From assembly GCA_963784675.1 (NCBI GenBank), contig CAWASE010000016.1, positions 92,187 to 156,186 on the forward strand: DNA of 64,000 nucleotides, in the 5' to 3' direction. This DNA is from SCTD01 sp963784675 (GTDB lineage Bacteria > Actinomycetota > Actinomycetes > Mycobacteriales > SCTD01). The notes beneath the pieces are model-generated. The model did not search any database. It was not told where the DNA came from and saw nothing but the letters and a program-made list of their open reading frames with translations. The stretch's first letter is position 1. Every line of letters begins with the position of its first letter. Shown in pieces: positions 41,526 through 52,601 of the stretch. The translations under genes and the position numbers were made by a program.

Positions 41526-44500
41526 TCAGCTACGGCTGGGCTGCGGCGTGAGGTCGATCTGCAGCCAGTCGAGCGCTTCGACGTTCTCTCCGACGTAGCG
41601 CAGCAGGTCCTCCTGCCGGGGCTGTCCCATGACGAGCCGGTAGGCGCCCATGGTGCGCAGCAGCCGGCGGTAACGCGCGGCTTCTCGACTCAGGGGAGCG
41701 GCGGGCACGTAGCGCTCGATGCAGTAGCCGCCCTCGGGGGTGTAGACCCAGTACGGCGTGAGGTCGTTCGCTCCGCCGCAGTCCGCCTTGGCGGCGTCGA
41801 AGACCGCAGCCCACGGGTCGTCAACGTCCTGCAGGGCTGCGGCGCTGTGGGTGAGCGCGACGTTCCGCCGTACGGCGTGTCCCTTGAACCGGTGGACCCG
41901 GCCCTCGCGCTGCTCGAGGTCGACCGGGTTGCCCGGAAGGTTCCAGTGCACGATCGCGTGGCTGTAGGGATGGAAGTCCAGCCCCTCCTGGCCGACGGAC
42001 GTCGAGGCCAGCACGAACGGCCAGAAGGGTGAGTTGTAGGCGTCTCGCACGGCCGACTCGCGTTGGACCTGGTTCTCCACGTCCTGGCCGCGGCCGAACC
42101 GGACCGCGAAATGGGTGCGCATCCGGTGCCGGTCGCTGGTTGCGCCGGACGCGCTGGCCCGGATCTCGTCCACTGTCGCTGTCACCGTCCTGAGGGTGAG
42201 GACCTCGGCGAGAACCTCCGACAGGCGCTGCGCGCGCTCCTCAAAGTCCTTGTCCTGCAGCCCCTCGGAGTCGATGAGGACGTGAACATACTCGTCCAGA
42301 ACCGCCTGCAGGTTGCCCTCTACGCAGTAGCCGAGGACCGCCTGCCAGTAGCGCTCGCCGGACTCGGCCCCCCTGACCGCAGCCAGGGCCTCCGGCCGGT
42401 TGAACAGCGCCCGCAGGGCCCAGCTGATGGTGCAGGCGGCGTTGCGGAGATCCTCGTCGCTCATTGCTGGTTCTCCGCCGCAGACCCGGCTCAGGGCTCG
42501 CAGCGCCGTGACGCCAGGCCCTGCGACAGCAAGTCGAGCCAGCACCTCAACGAGGTCGGCAGGTCGTGCCCCGAGCTCCTCTTCTGTGATGCTGCGGGCG
42601 ACCTGGACGTGGCGAGCGAGTTGAGAGTCGGTCTCGCCGTCGTCGTTGTCCCCCCAATCGGTCATCACGTCGAGGAAGCCTTCCTGGACCTCACCCAGTT
42701 CTTGCGCGTCCAGCAGGAACGGCGTCGCCCAGTACCACCGCTCGTCGACGTCGCCTTGCGGCTGCGGCAGGGCTGTGAGCGCTGCGTGCAATCTCGTCTC
42801 GACCTGGTCGAGCAGCTGGCCACGTCCGAGGGGCAGTGTTCCTGCCTCTCGGGCGAGCGCCAGCGGATCGCCCAGCCGGGCGAGGGTGGTACTGGGGTAG
42901 AGCAGGGCGAGCGCCGGCATGCCGGTCTCACGCGGGCCGCTTCCGCTGCTGCGTGCGGCGCTCGTCTGGAACCGGAGCAGTCCGGTGGCCCGCTCGGCGC
43001 TGTAGTCGCGCTCGGCGGCCCGTCCGCCCGCCGTCGTCACCGCGCGTCGTTCGGCCTCGTAGCTCAGGACCAGGCTGATGGCCTTGGGCACCACCGCCCA
43101 CGCCGAGAAGACCAGCCGCTTCGTGAAGCCGGCGAGCTCCGGATCGGCGAAGGCGCCGCCGCCTTCGTAGTAGGGCAACGACGGCGGGAGCCAGAGCAGC
43201 CGCCAGGCGCCGCGGTCGAGCACGTCGCTCACGAGGCCGCGCATCTTGGCGTTCCCGGGGTCGAGCTCGCCGTACTTCTCGATCTGCTGCCAGTCGAGCA
43301 GTCCGGAGGCCTGAGCCCAGCGCTGACAGCAGCTCGGGCGTCGGCTTGGTGAGGGCGTCGTCGAGCTTCTGCTTGACCTGGTAGTTCTCCATGATGTTCA
43401 GCACGTAGGGCGAGGAGCGCCAGAACTCGAAGATGTCCCGCCCGCCCGGGCAGGCAGGAGACCACCCGCTGCGCAGAGCTGTAGGCCAGCAGGTCCTCGG
43501 GCGTGAGCTCGAACCCGAACGAGCGCTCGCTGAGCATGCCGTCCCGATCCTGCGAGGAGCGTCCTCGTTCGGTCCGGGACATGACCGAGCGCAGCCGGAT
43601 CTCCACGTCATCACGAGCACTTCTGGCCTGCTGCTTCGCCGCCGGGTCGCCGCTGAGCAGGCCTCCGCGCATGGTGGCCAGGCCCGAGATCACGGCCTCG
43701 GCTTGCTCCGCGCCGGCGAGGAAGGTGATGGTGTCGCGGAAGTCCTTGTAGTGGTCGTCGCCCTCGGGCTCGTCGGGCAGCGTGTACATCTTGTAGGGGG
43801 TGGCGCTGAGCATCAGCACCCGCGCTGTCTTCTGCTCGAAGATCGCGTGCGCCAGCTGGGCCCCTGGGGTCCCGGGCGTGAGGAGGTCCTTGAAGCGCTG
43901 GAACTCATCGAGGATCACCAGGTCCGGCTCGAGCGCCTCGACGGCCGCGGTCGCGATGAGGCTGCGGAGCTGTCCGATCAGGCGGTACCGGTGCCGGGAG
44001 AGCTCGCCAGGGCGGGTCGGTGACGATGCGTCTGCAGCGCGACCGCGGTCTCCTCGAGCTCGTCGAGCAGTGGCCGGTCCGTGTAGGCGATCGCCGTCCG
44101 GACATCCTCGCCGAACCTGACGGCGAGGTCCTTGTCGAACCTCTTGTCGTCGTACTGGCCGAGTCGCGCCTCGTAGTTCCCGAACTCGACCTTCCCGCGG
44201 AAGAGCTGGATCCAGCCTCGCTGGGTCAGGACGCGCCGACCGAGGGTCTTGGCGAGCATCCGCTGCAGCAGGACGCGCTCTCCTTGTCTCCCGCCGCTCT
44301 CGGAGACGTTGAACGAGGTGCCGGGGGTGAAGCTGATGAAGTTGACCTTGTTGCGCTTGAGCCCCTTCAGCGCCTCGGGGAGCATCGTGAGGCGGTCGGC
44401 GTGGCTGTCTTCGTCCATGTCGTAGCCGTCGAGGGCCAGTCGGGCGAGGTTCTGCGCGCGCGATCGCGCCGTTCGAGCAGATGTAGACGATGTCGATGCG

Positions 44501-45281
44501 GTCCTCGACGTCCCACAGGTGGTCGATGGTCTTGGCGATCACTCCGCGCGCGACCATCGTCTTGCCGAGCCCTACCTCGTCGGCGACGAGGAAGCGCTTG
44601 GCTGGATCGGTGTCGAGCCACAGCCGCTGGTGGACTCGCTCGACCGTGGTCCGCTGGAAGTCCTTGAGCCGCCTCAGCTCCTGCTCGACGTTCGGACGCT
44701 CGCCCTTGGCCTTGGGGGGCTTGGCCCTGGGCTTCGCCGCGGGCGCGTCGACCCGACCCTCGAGGATGGCCCAGAAGTTGTACGGGCGCACGGGCAGGGC
44801 TGCCAGTGCCTCAAGCACGGGGGCAACCTGAGCCGCCGTGCCCGTGGCCTCGAGCGCGACGATGTCCTTCGCGACCATGCCCAGTGCTGGCAGGGCGGCG
44901 ACCAGGCTCTCGTAGCCGTAGCCCTTGGCCTTGCGCGCAGCGGTCAGGCCGTTGGACTCGGTAGACGTGGTGTCAGGCCTGGCCGTGGAATCGGCGACTG
45001 TGGGCAACGCCTCCACCCGGGCCAGCGCTGCCTCGTGCTCGGGCGTCCCGGCGTCCAGCACGAACTCATACACCCACGCCTCTCGGCTGCTGAGTCCCAA
45101 GCGCCTTGGTGACGCTGACGCGGGTGTACCCCTTGGCCTCCCACAGGTTGCGCAGGCCGTTGGCGCGCATCTGCACGTCCCGGCTGGCGCGGTCGCCAGC
45201 GTTGTAGAGGGCGTCCTTCTCGGCCTTGATCTGCTTGAGGGTCTTGCGAGCCGGGACGTCGCCTTCAGTGGGCTGGTTCAC
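41526..45281 (-). CDS. Large SNF2/DEAD-type helicase (about five frame breaks)
   Basis: About 1250 codons when joined, starting at the GTG 45281 and ending at 41526. Helicase motifs are clear: Walker A DEVGLGKTMVARG, motif II LVILDEFQRF, motif III LMLSATPYKM, and motifs V/VI FVLASTSVGQEGLDFHPYSHAIVHWNLP and QREGRVHRFKGH. An N-terminal region with a small helical DNA-binding-like segment precedes it. Frame breaks are near 45095, 44460, 44020, 43445 and 43310, but the conserved protein runs on in the next frame each time. Last gene of the DUF6361-PLD-helicase module; its GTG overlaps the PLD stop (GTGA). Predicted to be an ATP-driven DNA translocase in phage defence. Confidence 0.75.
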
Positions 45282-47104
45282 GCGTTCGCTCCCTGGCGAG
45301 CCGTGTGCGCGGTCCAGACCGCCTGCCACAGCGCGTCCCAGCCCTCGGGGAGCAGCTCGTCCCCGTTGGGCAGCAGGACCAGGTCGTCGTACAGCGCGCG
45401 CACTCGGTTCAGCGCGCTGCTGCCCTGGGCCATGGCGCGGATCAGGGGCTCGAACAGGACGATGTCCTGCCGGGAGCCGGACGGAAGGTCGCCGAACAGC
45501 CAGCCCTCCCCGCCGTCGGCCGCCGCCACCCGCGATGAGCGTCGGGTCGCCGAGCAGGAAGGCGAGGTAGCGCAGGACGTCGGCCTGGTTCCGCAGGATG
45601 TCGCCGAGGGCGTCCCGGCGACGCTCCGGAGGGTCGCCGACGAGGTCGGCCGTGAGAACGCACGCGACGGTGCACCGCGCAGCGCCGCTTCCTGCGGTGG
45701 TGCTGACGACGTAGAACGGCGTGATGGTTGCGAGACCGAGCGGCGCCCAGCGCAGCTCGTCCCGGCCCCAGCCGCCGGGACCAGGTCGACCCGGGGATGG
45801 TCACCGGCCACACCGTCGTCGTTCCTGGCGAGGGCACGTCCGGGAGCGCCAGCTCGAGGGAGAAGCGCGCCGTCACCGGTGGTGCTCACGGTGGCGGTGA
45901 TGACGCCTCGGGCGAGCTCGGCGTGGAAGGCCTCGACCTCGCGGGTCATCTCCTCGTCGTCCGCGGCACCGGTGGCCTCTTCGGCCGGGGAGTACCGCTG
46001 GCACAGCCGCACGAAGCCGGGCGCCTCGTCCGTCCCTTCCCACATCGCGGCGACCCCGACCTTGGCGGTCGGCCCGGTCAGGACGACGTCGAACTCGACG
46101 TTGCGCGTCGTGCCCGCCTGGGTCGCGTTGGCCGAGCCGGTGACGACTGTCGTCTGCTTGCCGTCTTCGAAGACGTAGGTCTTGGCGTGCAGGCCTTCGG
46201 CTACCGGGTGCTCGAAGGCGGCGGTCTCCGGCTCGCCGGGGTCGGCCCCGATCTCGATCTCCGCAGCGCGCTGCAGGACGTGGACCTCGGCCTGGTCCAG
46301 AGCTGCCGCGCCGAGCCGGTCGGCCGTCTCGGGGCGGGTCAGCAGAACCGTGGTCTTGCTCAGGGTCTGCAGCTGCCGTGCGGTCGGTGACGTCGAGGAA
46401 GGGGGAGATGACGGCGGTGCGACCCCCGGTGGGTTGGGGGAACGGCTCCGACCAGGTGAACCCCAGCGGCAGCAGGGACACCGACGTGAAGTCAGGCGGG
46501 GCCGCGAACCGGACGCCGGCCAGGGTGCCTTCAAGGCTCTTCAAGTCCTGCGCGCGCTGAGTCGGCAGGGGCCGGACGCACAGGCCAGGCAGCTCGCGCA
46601 GGAAGGCGACGAGCGGGCCGGCCGAGGCCGTCGCAGCCTCGCTGCTGTCGGCCTGGTCCAGAACCAAGCACGGTGTCCCAGGAGCGGTCGAAGGTCAGGT
46701 TGCGGCTCAGGCACAGCAGGCGGTGCTGGAAGGCTGCCGTGCCCGTCGCTGAAGCGGAGCGTCCAGGTCTTGGGGTGGAACAGGCCGCTCGGGGAGCTGA
46801 CCTCGTGCACGCAGTCCTCGGCGAAGGTCAGGATCCGCCGGTAGCTGCTCGGCACGGCGATCGCCCCGGCCTGCGCGAAGACGGTCGTCAGGTCGGCGTA
46901 CCGGCGCACGGCCTCGAGGAGCTTGATCGGGTCGACGGTGTCGAGGTCGCTGACGTCGTCGTCGTGGAGCGCGAAGGTCATCGGCGCGAGCAGCATGGCG
47001 GTGAGGTCCAGCGAGTACGTCGTCGCGACCGCGAGGTCGACCTGGAAGCCCAGGGGCGGTCGGAGGGCGTCGGACAGCAGCGTGCGGGTCTCGGGGCGCA
47101 GCAT
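45278..47104 (-). CDS. Phospholipase D-like protein (several frame breaks)
   Basis: About 600 codons, ATG at 47104. Two PLD half-sites are visible: LFHPKTWTLRF then SRNLTFDRSWD in the N-terminal half, and GLHAKTYVFEDGKQTTVVTGSANATQAG in the C-terminal half, each with the HxK motif. Such proteins act as DNA or RNA nucleases. Breaks lie near 46735, 46665, 46390, 45850, 45780 and in the 45540-45650 region, so activity is unproven. The ATG overlaps the DUF6361 stop (ATGA), and the stop overlaps the helicase start. The three genes form one overlapping unit. Confidence 0.7.
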
Positions 47105-48308
47105 CAGGCGGCCTCGTCCTGGGGGCTCTGGATGTCGCGGACGAGCCGGGCGGCGACGAACCACCGGTAGTCCAGCCGCACCAGGCCGGACGCCCCAGTC
47201 CAGCTCGTCAGCGCGTCGGCGTTGACGAGTCGGGCTCGACCCCGCTTGAGGGCGATCTCCCGGTCCTTGATCAAGGTGCGGGTCGCGGGCGTGCGGCAGG
47301 CCTCCGCGCCGTGCTGCTCGATCTCCCGGACCCAGGTGTTGAGGAAGGTCTGCGTCGGTCCTGCGACCGTCTTGCCGCCGTCCCGGACGAGCGCCCACAG
47401 GTCAGGCGGTGCTCCAGCCGTCGAGCGGCGCGGTGAGCTTGAGCTCCTCGTGCCAGTCGTCGATCTGGTCGTCGTAGGTCTGGAGAGCTCGTCGTCCTGC
47501 CTCGCGGTGGCGAGCATGCGGTTGTAGGCCAGGGCCGCGCCGTGCACGACGGTGTGGAAGCGGCGGCCGGCGTCCAGCAGCGTCTGGATCCGATCCGGGA
47601 AAGCTGCTCGAGCGCCGACTGCTCCCAGGCGTAGCCGTCCTCCGGCGGCACGCCGTGCTCGAGCAGCCAGGCCGTCAGGCTGGCGCCCGTCGTCTTGCGG
47701 ATCTGCTCGGACAGGAAGTCCGCCTCGCGGGTGGTGAGCGTCAGGGTCGCGGCCTCCAGCAGGCCCTCGGGAGCTGGTGGCAGGTCCGGGTGCAGCGAGC
47801 GCGCCCCGGCGTCGCGCTCGGCCCCGGGGTCGTCGGGGGTGTCGGCCCTGCTCAGGCGTCGCCGGGCGCCGATGTCGGTGCGAAGCAGCCCCTCGATCGT
47901 CAGCTTGGGGTCGCGGACTCCGAAGTGACCCAGCGCCGCCCAGTAGGCCGTGCTGGGCATCCGCTTCAGCTTCTCCTTGGCCTGCCGGCCGATGACCCCG
48001 TCGGTCTCCCCGCCGTTGAGCAGGCTGTGGATCAGCCGCCCCTCGAGCTGGCGCAGGTGGATCAGCCCGGCTGCCGGGTCCTTGCTCGCGGCGCAGGTGT
48101 CGCGCAGCAGCCAGGGGATCATCACCAGGTAGCGCGCCCGGGTGAGCAGGACCGACGTGCCAGGGAAGAGGCTGTCGGCGAAGAAGTCGCGCACCGAGCC
48201 GATCCCCAGCTCGTCGACGGTGCCCTCGTCCTTGAACAGCTCGACGACCGACAGCATCGCCTTGCGCTGAGCGTCGTCTTGATCCAACCAGCCGAACGTT
48301 GAAGCCAT
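47104..48308 (-). CDS. DUF6361 family protein (about three frame breaks)
   Basis: About 400 codons from the ATG at 48308. The N-terminal 230 residues are intact and show the family start (MASTFGWLDQDDAQRKAM) and the RDFFADSLFPGTSVLLTRARYLVMIPWLL segment. Breaks lie near 47600, 47480 and 47410; the C-terminal part (DLWALVRDGGKTVAGPTQTFLNTWVREIEQHG and later) is well preserved. DUF6361 has no known activity, but it is found repeatedly next to PLD and helicase genes. First gene of the left module, directly divergent from the PLD-helicase. Confidence 0.7.
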
Positions 48309-48641
48309 GACCTCCCCCTGCGACGTGTGAAGTGTGCACCGCCGCGCGGACAACTTGTGCTCCCCGTACGTCAGGACGTGTCGGACTCACGGTCCTAAGG
48401 ACGATGGCTACGCCGTCGGTCCGGAGGGCGAGTGATCCGCGGCTGACTAGGGGACCCTGTGCGGTGTGGAAGGACCATGCCTACGCGGTGTCGGACCTAT
48501 CGGATAGGTTCGGGTTCGCGGACGAGGAGAGCGGGCTGAGACGGGGATAGGTCATGGGCAAGGTCGTGATGGCGTGGGAGCAGATCCCGTCGCTGCATGA
48601 CGCTTGCCCTGCCTTCACCGCGATCGGAGCGGTGACCGGGC
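48309..48641. promoter_or_regulatory. Divergent intergenic region with a 15-base palindrome
   Basis: No complete gene is supported here. The region separates the two divergent defence modules and presumably holds both promoters. The sequence ACCTATCGGATAGGT (48495-48509) is a perfect inverted repeat of seven bases around one central base. No dedicated regulator gene is adjacent, so what would bind it is unknown. Confidence 0.5.
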
Positions 48642-51600
48642 ATGGAGATCGTCGACAACGTCAACACCCTCCTTGGCGACGACCTCAAGGCGGTCATGTC
48701 CCGAGGCTCCCGGGTTCGCATCGCGGCGTCCACCTTCTCCATGTACGCCTTCGAGGCGTTGAAGGCCGAGCTGGAGAACGTTGAGGCCCTCGAGTTCATC
48801 TTCACGTCGCCGACCTTCGTAGCGGCACAGGCGACCGATCGACTCCGCAAGGAGCGACGCGAGTTCTTCATCCCGCAGGCCAAGCGCGAGTCGACGCTGT
48901 ACGGCTCAGAGTTCGAGATCCGGCTGCGCAACAAGCTCACCCAGCGCGCCATCGCCCGCGAGTGCGCTGAGTGGATCAAGGCGAAGGTGACCTTCCGGTC
49001 GAACAAGACCGGCGCTCCGATGCAGCAGTTCGCGGTCGTGGACGACAAGGCCGCCTACCTACCGCTGCAAGGCTTCACCTCGGCCGACCTCGGCTACGAG
49101 CGCGGCGACGCGGTGTCCAACGTGGTGACCAAGCTGGACGACGCGAGCGCGACGACCACCTACCTGCAGCTCTTCGACCAGATCTGGCACAACCCCGACC
49201 AGCTCGAAGACGTCACTCAACTGGTCCACGACCACATCGCATCGACGTACGCCGAGAACTCCCCGCAGCGGATCTACTTCCTGATCCTCTACAACCTCTT
49301 CGCCGAGTTCCTCGATGACATCAGCGAGGACGTTCTGCCGAACGACTTGACGGGCTACAAGGACACCGAGATCTGGAACCGGCTCTACAACTTCCAGAAG
49401 GACGCCGCGACCGGCATCATCAACAAGCTGGAGACCTACAACGGCTGCATCCTGGCCGACAGCGTCGGACTGGGGAAGACCTTCACCGCCCTGGCGGTCG
49501 TGAAGTACTACGAGTTGCGCAACAAGTCCGTCCTCGTGCTCGCGCCGAAGAAGCTGGGCGACAACTGGACGACGTACAACGCGAACCTGACTACCAACAT
49601 CCTCGCCCGGGACCGGTTCAACTACGACGTCCTTGCCCACACGGACCTCTCGCGTACCTCCGGCTACTCCGGAGCCATCCCCTTGGATCGCATCAACTGG
49701 GGGAACTACGACCTGGTCGTGATCGACGAGTCCCACAACTTCCGCAACGCGGACTACGCCGACGAGGGGGAGAGCCGCTATCAGCGTCTGATGAACCAGG
49801 TGATGCGGCAGGGCGTGAAGACCAAGGTGCTGATGCTTTCGGCGACCCCGGTCAACAACCGCTTCCTGGACCTCAAGAACCAGCTCGCCCTCGCATACGA
49901 GGGTGACTCCGAGAACCTCTCCTCGAAGCTGGACATCTCGACGACGGTCGAGCAGGTGTTCAGGCAGGCGCAGGTCGCGTTCACAACGTGGTCGCGGCTG
50001 CCGGCCGAGGAGCGGACGTCGCAGGCGATCCTGGCGATGCTCGACTTCGACTTCTTCGAGCTGCTCGATGCCGTCACCATCGCCCGGTCGCGCAAGCACA
50101 TCCAGGCCTTCTACGACACCACCGACATCGGGGCCTTCCCTGAGCGGCGGCCTCCGATCTCGATCCGCGCACCGCTCACAGCGCTCTCGACTGCCCCGAG
50201 CTTCAACGAGATCTTCGAGCAGCTTCAGGCCCTCACCCTGGCGGTGTACGCGCCGCTCTCCTACGTCTTCCCCAGCAAGATGCAGAAGTACGTCGACCTC
50301 TACAACGTCGAAGGCGGGACGGCGCGCGGCAACCTCGACCACGCCGGTCGCGAGCGCGGCATCCAGCAGCTCATGACGGTCAACCTGCTCAAGCGGTTGG
50401 AGAGCTCAGTTGAGGCCTTCCGGATCACACTGAAGAAGGTCGAGGCAGGCGTCGACCATGCCCTCGCCGCGCTCGACAACCACGACGGTTCCCTGGCTGA
50501 CCTCGGAGCGTCCTTCTCAGACATCGAGGCCGAGGACGACGACTTCGACGTCCCCGAGAGCGGAACGGTCGGCAAGCGATTTCAGATCGATCTCGCGGAC
50601 ATGGACACGGTGTCCTGGCGCCGTGACCTCTGGAACGACCGCGAAACCCTCCGGGAGCTCATCGACGTGATGGAACTCATCACGCCCGAGCACGACAGCA
50701 AGCTGCAAGTCCTGAAGCGCCAGGTCCTCGACAAGGTCGCCAGCCCGATCAACCCTGACAACCGGAAGGTGCTGATCTTCTCGGCGTTCGCCGACACCGC
50801 GATCTACCTCTATCGGGAGCTCGGGCCGGCGCTGGCCGCGGTGGGCCTTGAAGCGGGCATCGTCACGGGCAAGGCGACCCCCCGAGCGACCCTCGGCAAG
50901 GGCTACGGCTTCCAGGAGATCCTCACCCTTTTCTCGCCCCGTTCGAAGGACAAGGCACTCGTCCTTCCCAAGGTCGCGGGTGAGATCGACGTGTTGATCG
51001 GCACCGACTGCATCTCCGAGGGGCAGAACCTGCAGGACTGCGACTACCTGATCAACTACGACATCCACTGGAACCCGGTGCGGATCATCCAGCGATTCGG
51101 CCGCATCGACCGCATCGGCTCGACGAACGCCACCATCCAACTCGTCAACTTCTGGCCAGACATCTCGCTCGACGAGTACATCAACCTCAAAGAGCGCGTC
51201 GAGAGCCGAATGGTCATCGCCGACCTCGCGGCCACTGCAGACGACAACGTCTTGACGCAGGAGAGCAGCGAGACCGCCTTCCGTCGCGAGCAGCTGCGCA
51301 AGCTGCAAGACGAGGTCATCGAGCTCGAGGACGTCCGCACCGGCGTCTCGATCACCGACCTTGGACTCAACGACTTCCGCATGGACCTGCTGGCCTACAT
51401 GAACGAGTACGGCGACCTCGCCGCAGCGCCCAAGGGTCTTCACGCCGTGATTCCCGCCGATGCCTCGAAGGGACTGCGGCCAGGTGCGATCTTCGCACTG
51501 CGCAGTGTCGACGACGAGGTCACGATCAACCGCCACAACCGGCTCCATCCGCATTATCTCGTCTACCTCGACGACCAGGGCAACGTCGTTGCCGACCACA

Positions 51601-51898
51601 CCGAGGTCAAGCGACTGCTCGACCTGATCCGGAGCAGCTGCCACGGGCAAGACGAGCCCATCGGCGCGGTCTACCGGGTCTTCAACGAAGCGACCGCCGA
51701 GGGCGCAGACATGACCCACTACTCGGACCTCCTTACCGCCGCCATCCGATCCCTCATCGACGTCACCGAAGAGCGCGACATTGACAGCCTCTTCTCTGGT
51801 TCCCGGACGACCGCTCTCGCTCAGACGCTTCTCCGGGCTCGACGACTTCGAGCTCGTGGCGTTTCTCGCCATCGTCGAGCCCGAGAAGCCCGACATGA
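48642..51898 (+). CDS. Helicase with N-terminal PLD-like domain
   Basis: A helicase of about 1080 codons, uninterrupted for some 1060 codons, the only large intact gene of the island. The first 150 residues (MEIVDNVNTLLGDDLKAVM, then ELENVEALEFIFTSPTFVAAQ) resemble a PLD-like domain. Walker A is DSVGLGKTFTALAVVKYYE near residue 275, motif II VVIDESHNFRNADY near 359, motif III LMLSATPVNN near 396, and motif VI IIQRFGRIDRIGS near 816. A frame break near 51830 affects only the last 20 codons. Known operons place this helicase before DUF4391 and Type III mod/res genes, as here; ATG 51895 of the next gene overlaps its likely end (ATGA). Confidence 0.82.
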
Positions 51899-52601
51899 CC
51901 GTGTTGTTCCGGTGGCCGGAAGCGGCGGCAGTGTGGCCGAGTGATCCCGAAGGAGCGCCTGTACGCCGAAGCCGGGGTCACGAAGGCCACGCGGCAGCGG
52001 TTCATCGACGAGATTCAGCGCGTGCGCTGGGCCTACAAGCTCAGCGAGGAGTCGCTCCGCCTTCGAGGCCGTGACGATGTGGCCGAGGTTCAGGTGTTCG
52101 AGATCGAGCTCAAGGGCGCCGATGTCAGCGAGTCCGTCCTGACGTCGATAGACAAGAGCGTGCCTTCACCGATCATCTTCGAGCTCCATCGCAGCTCGGC
52201 TGCTCGCGCCGAGGTCCAGCTCGCAGCGGCCAGGAAGGAGCCAGGGCCTCGGGGTCCGAAGCTCAGCGGCTACTTCAAGGGCGATTGGGTTCCCGCTGAT
52301 GCCAAGAGGTCAGCCCTGCCGCCCGCGATCGATCTCGCAGGCCTGTACGCGCAAATCCTGACGGCGCTAATGCCTATGCAGGTTCGCCCTGGCGAGGAAC
52401 TGTCCGGGGCCATCGACAGGATGGCTCGGATCCGCAAGCTCGAGCGAGACATCGCGGCACTCGACAGGGAAGTGCGAACAGAGCCCCAGTTCAACCGCAA
52501 GGTCGAGCTACGGAGAGAGCTTCAGGACCCGACAGGCGGAGTTGGACACCCTGACGAACGAGAACGAACCGACTACAGAGGACGCCACGTGGAGAAGCTG
52601 A
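51895..52601 (+). CDS. DUF4391 domain protein (two frame breaks)
   Basis: About 235 codons starting at ATG 51895 (TVLFRWPEAAAVW) and continuing in a second frame with RVIPKERLYAEAGVTKATRQRFIDEIQRVRWAYKLSEESL, the DUF4391 start. The next break is near 52535, before RQAELDTLTNENEPTTEDAT. The stop at 52601 overlaps the Mod start (GTG 52589) by 13 bases. Function unknown; the family occurs between a PLD-helicase and Type III mod/res genes. The breaks are around 51945 and 52535. Confidence 0.65.

Noticed and set aside
41526..48308. DISARM or BREX system
   Set aside because: DISARM needs a DUF1998 (DrmB) protein and BREX needs PglZ and BrxC; none is present. The PLD plus helicase pair alone is not sufficient for either name.
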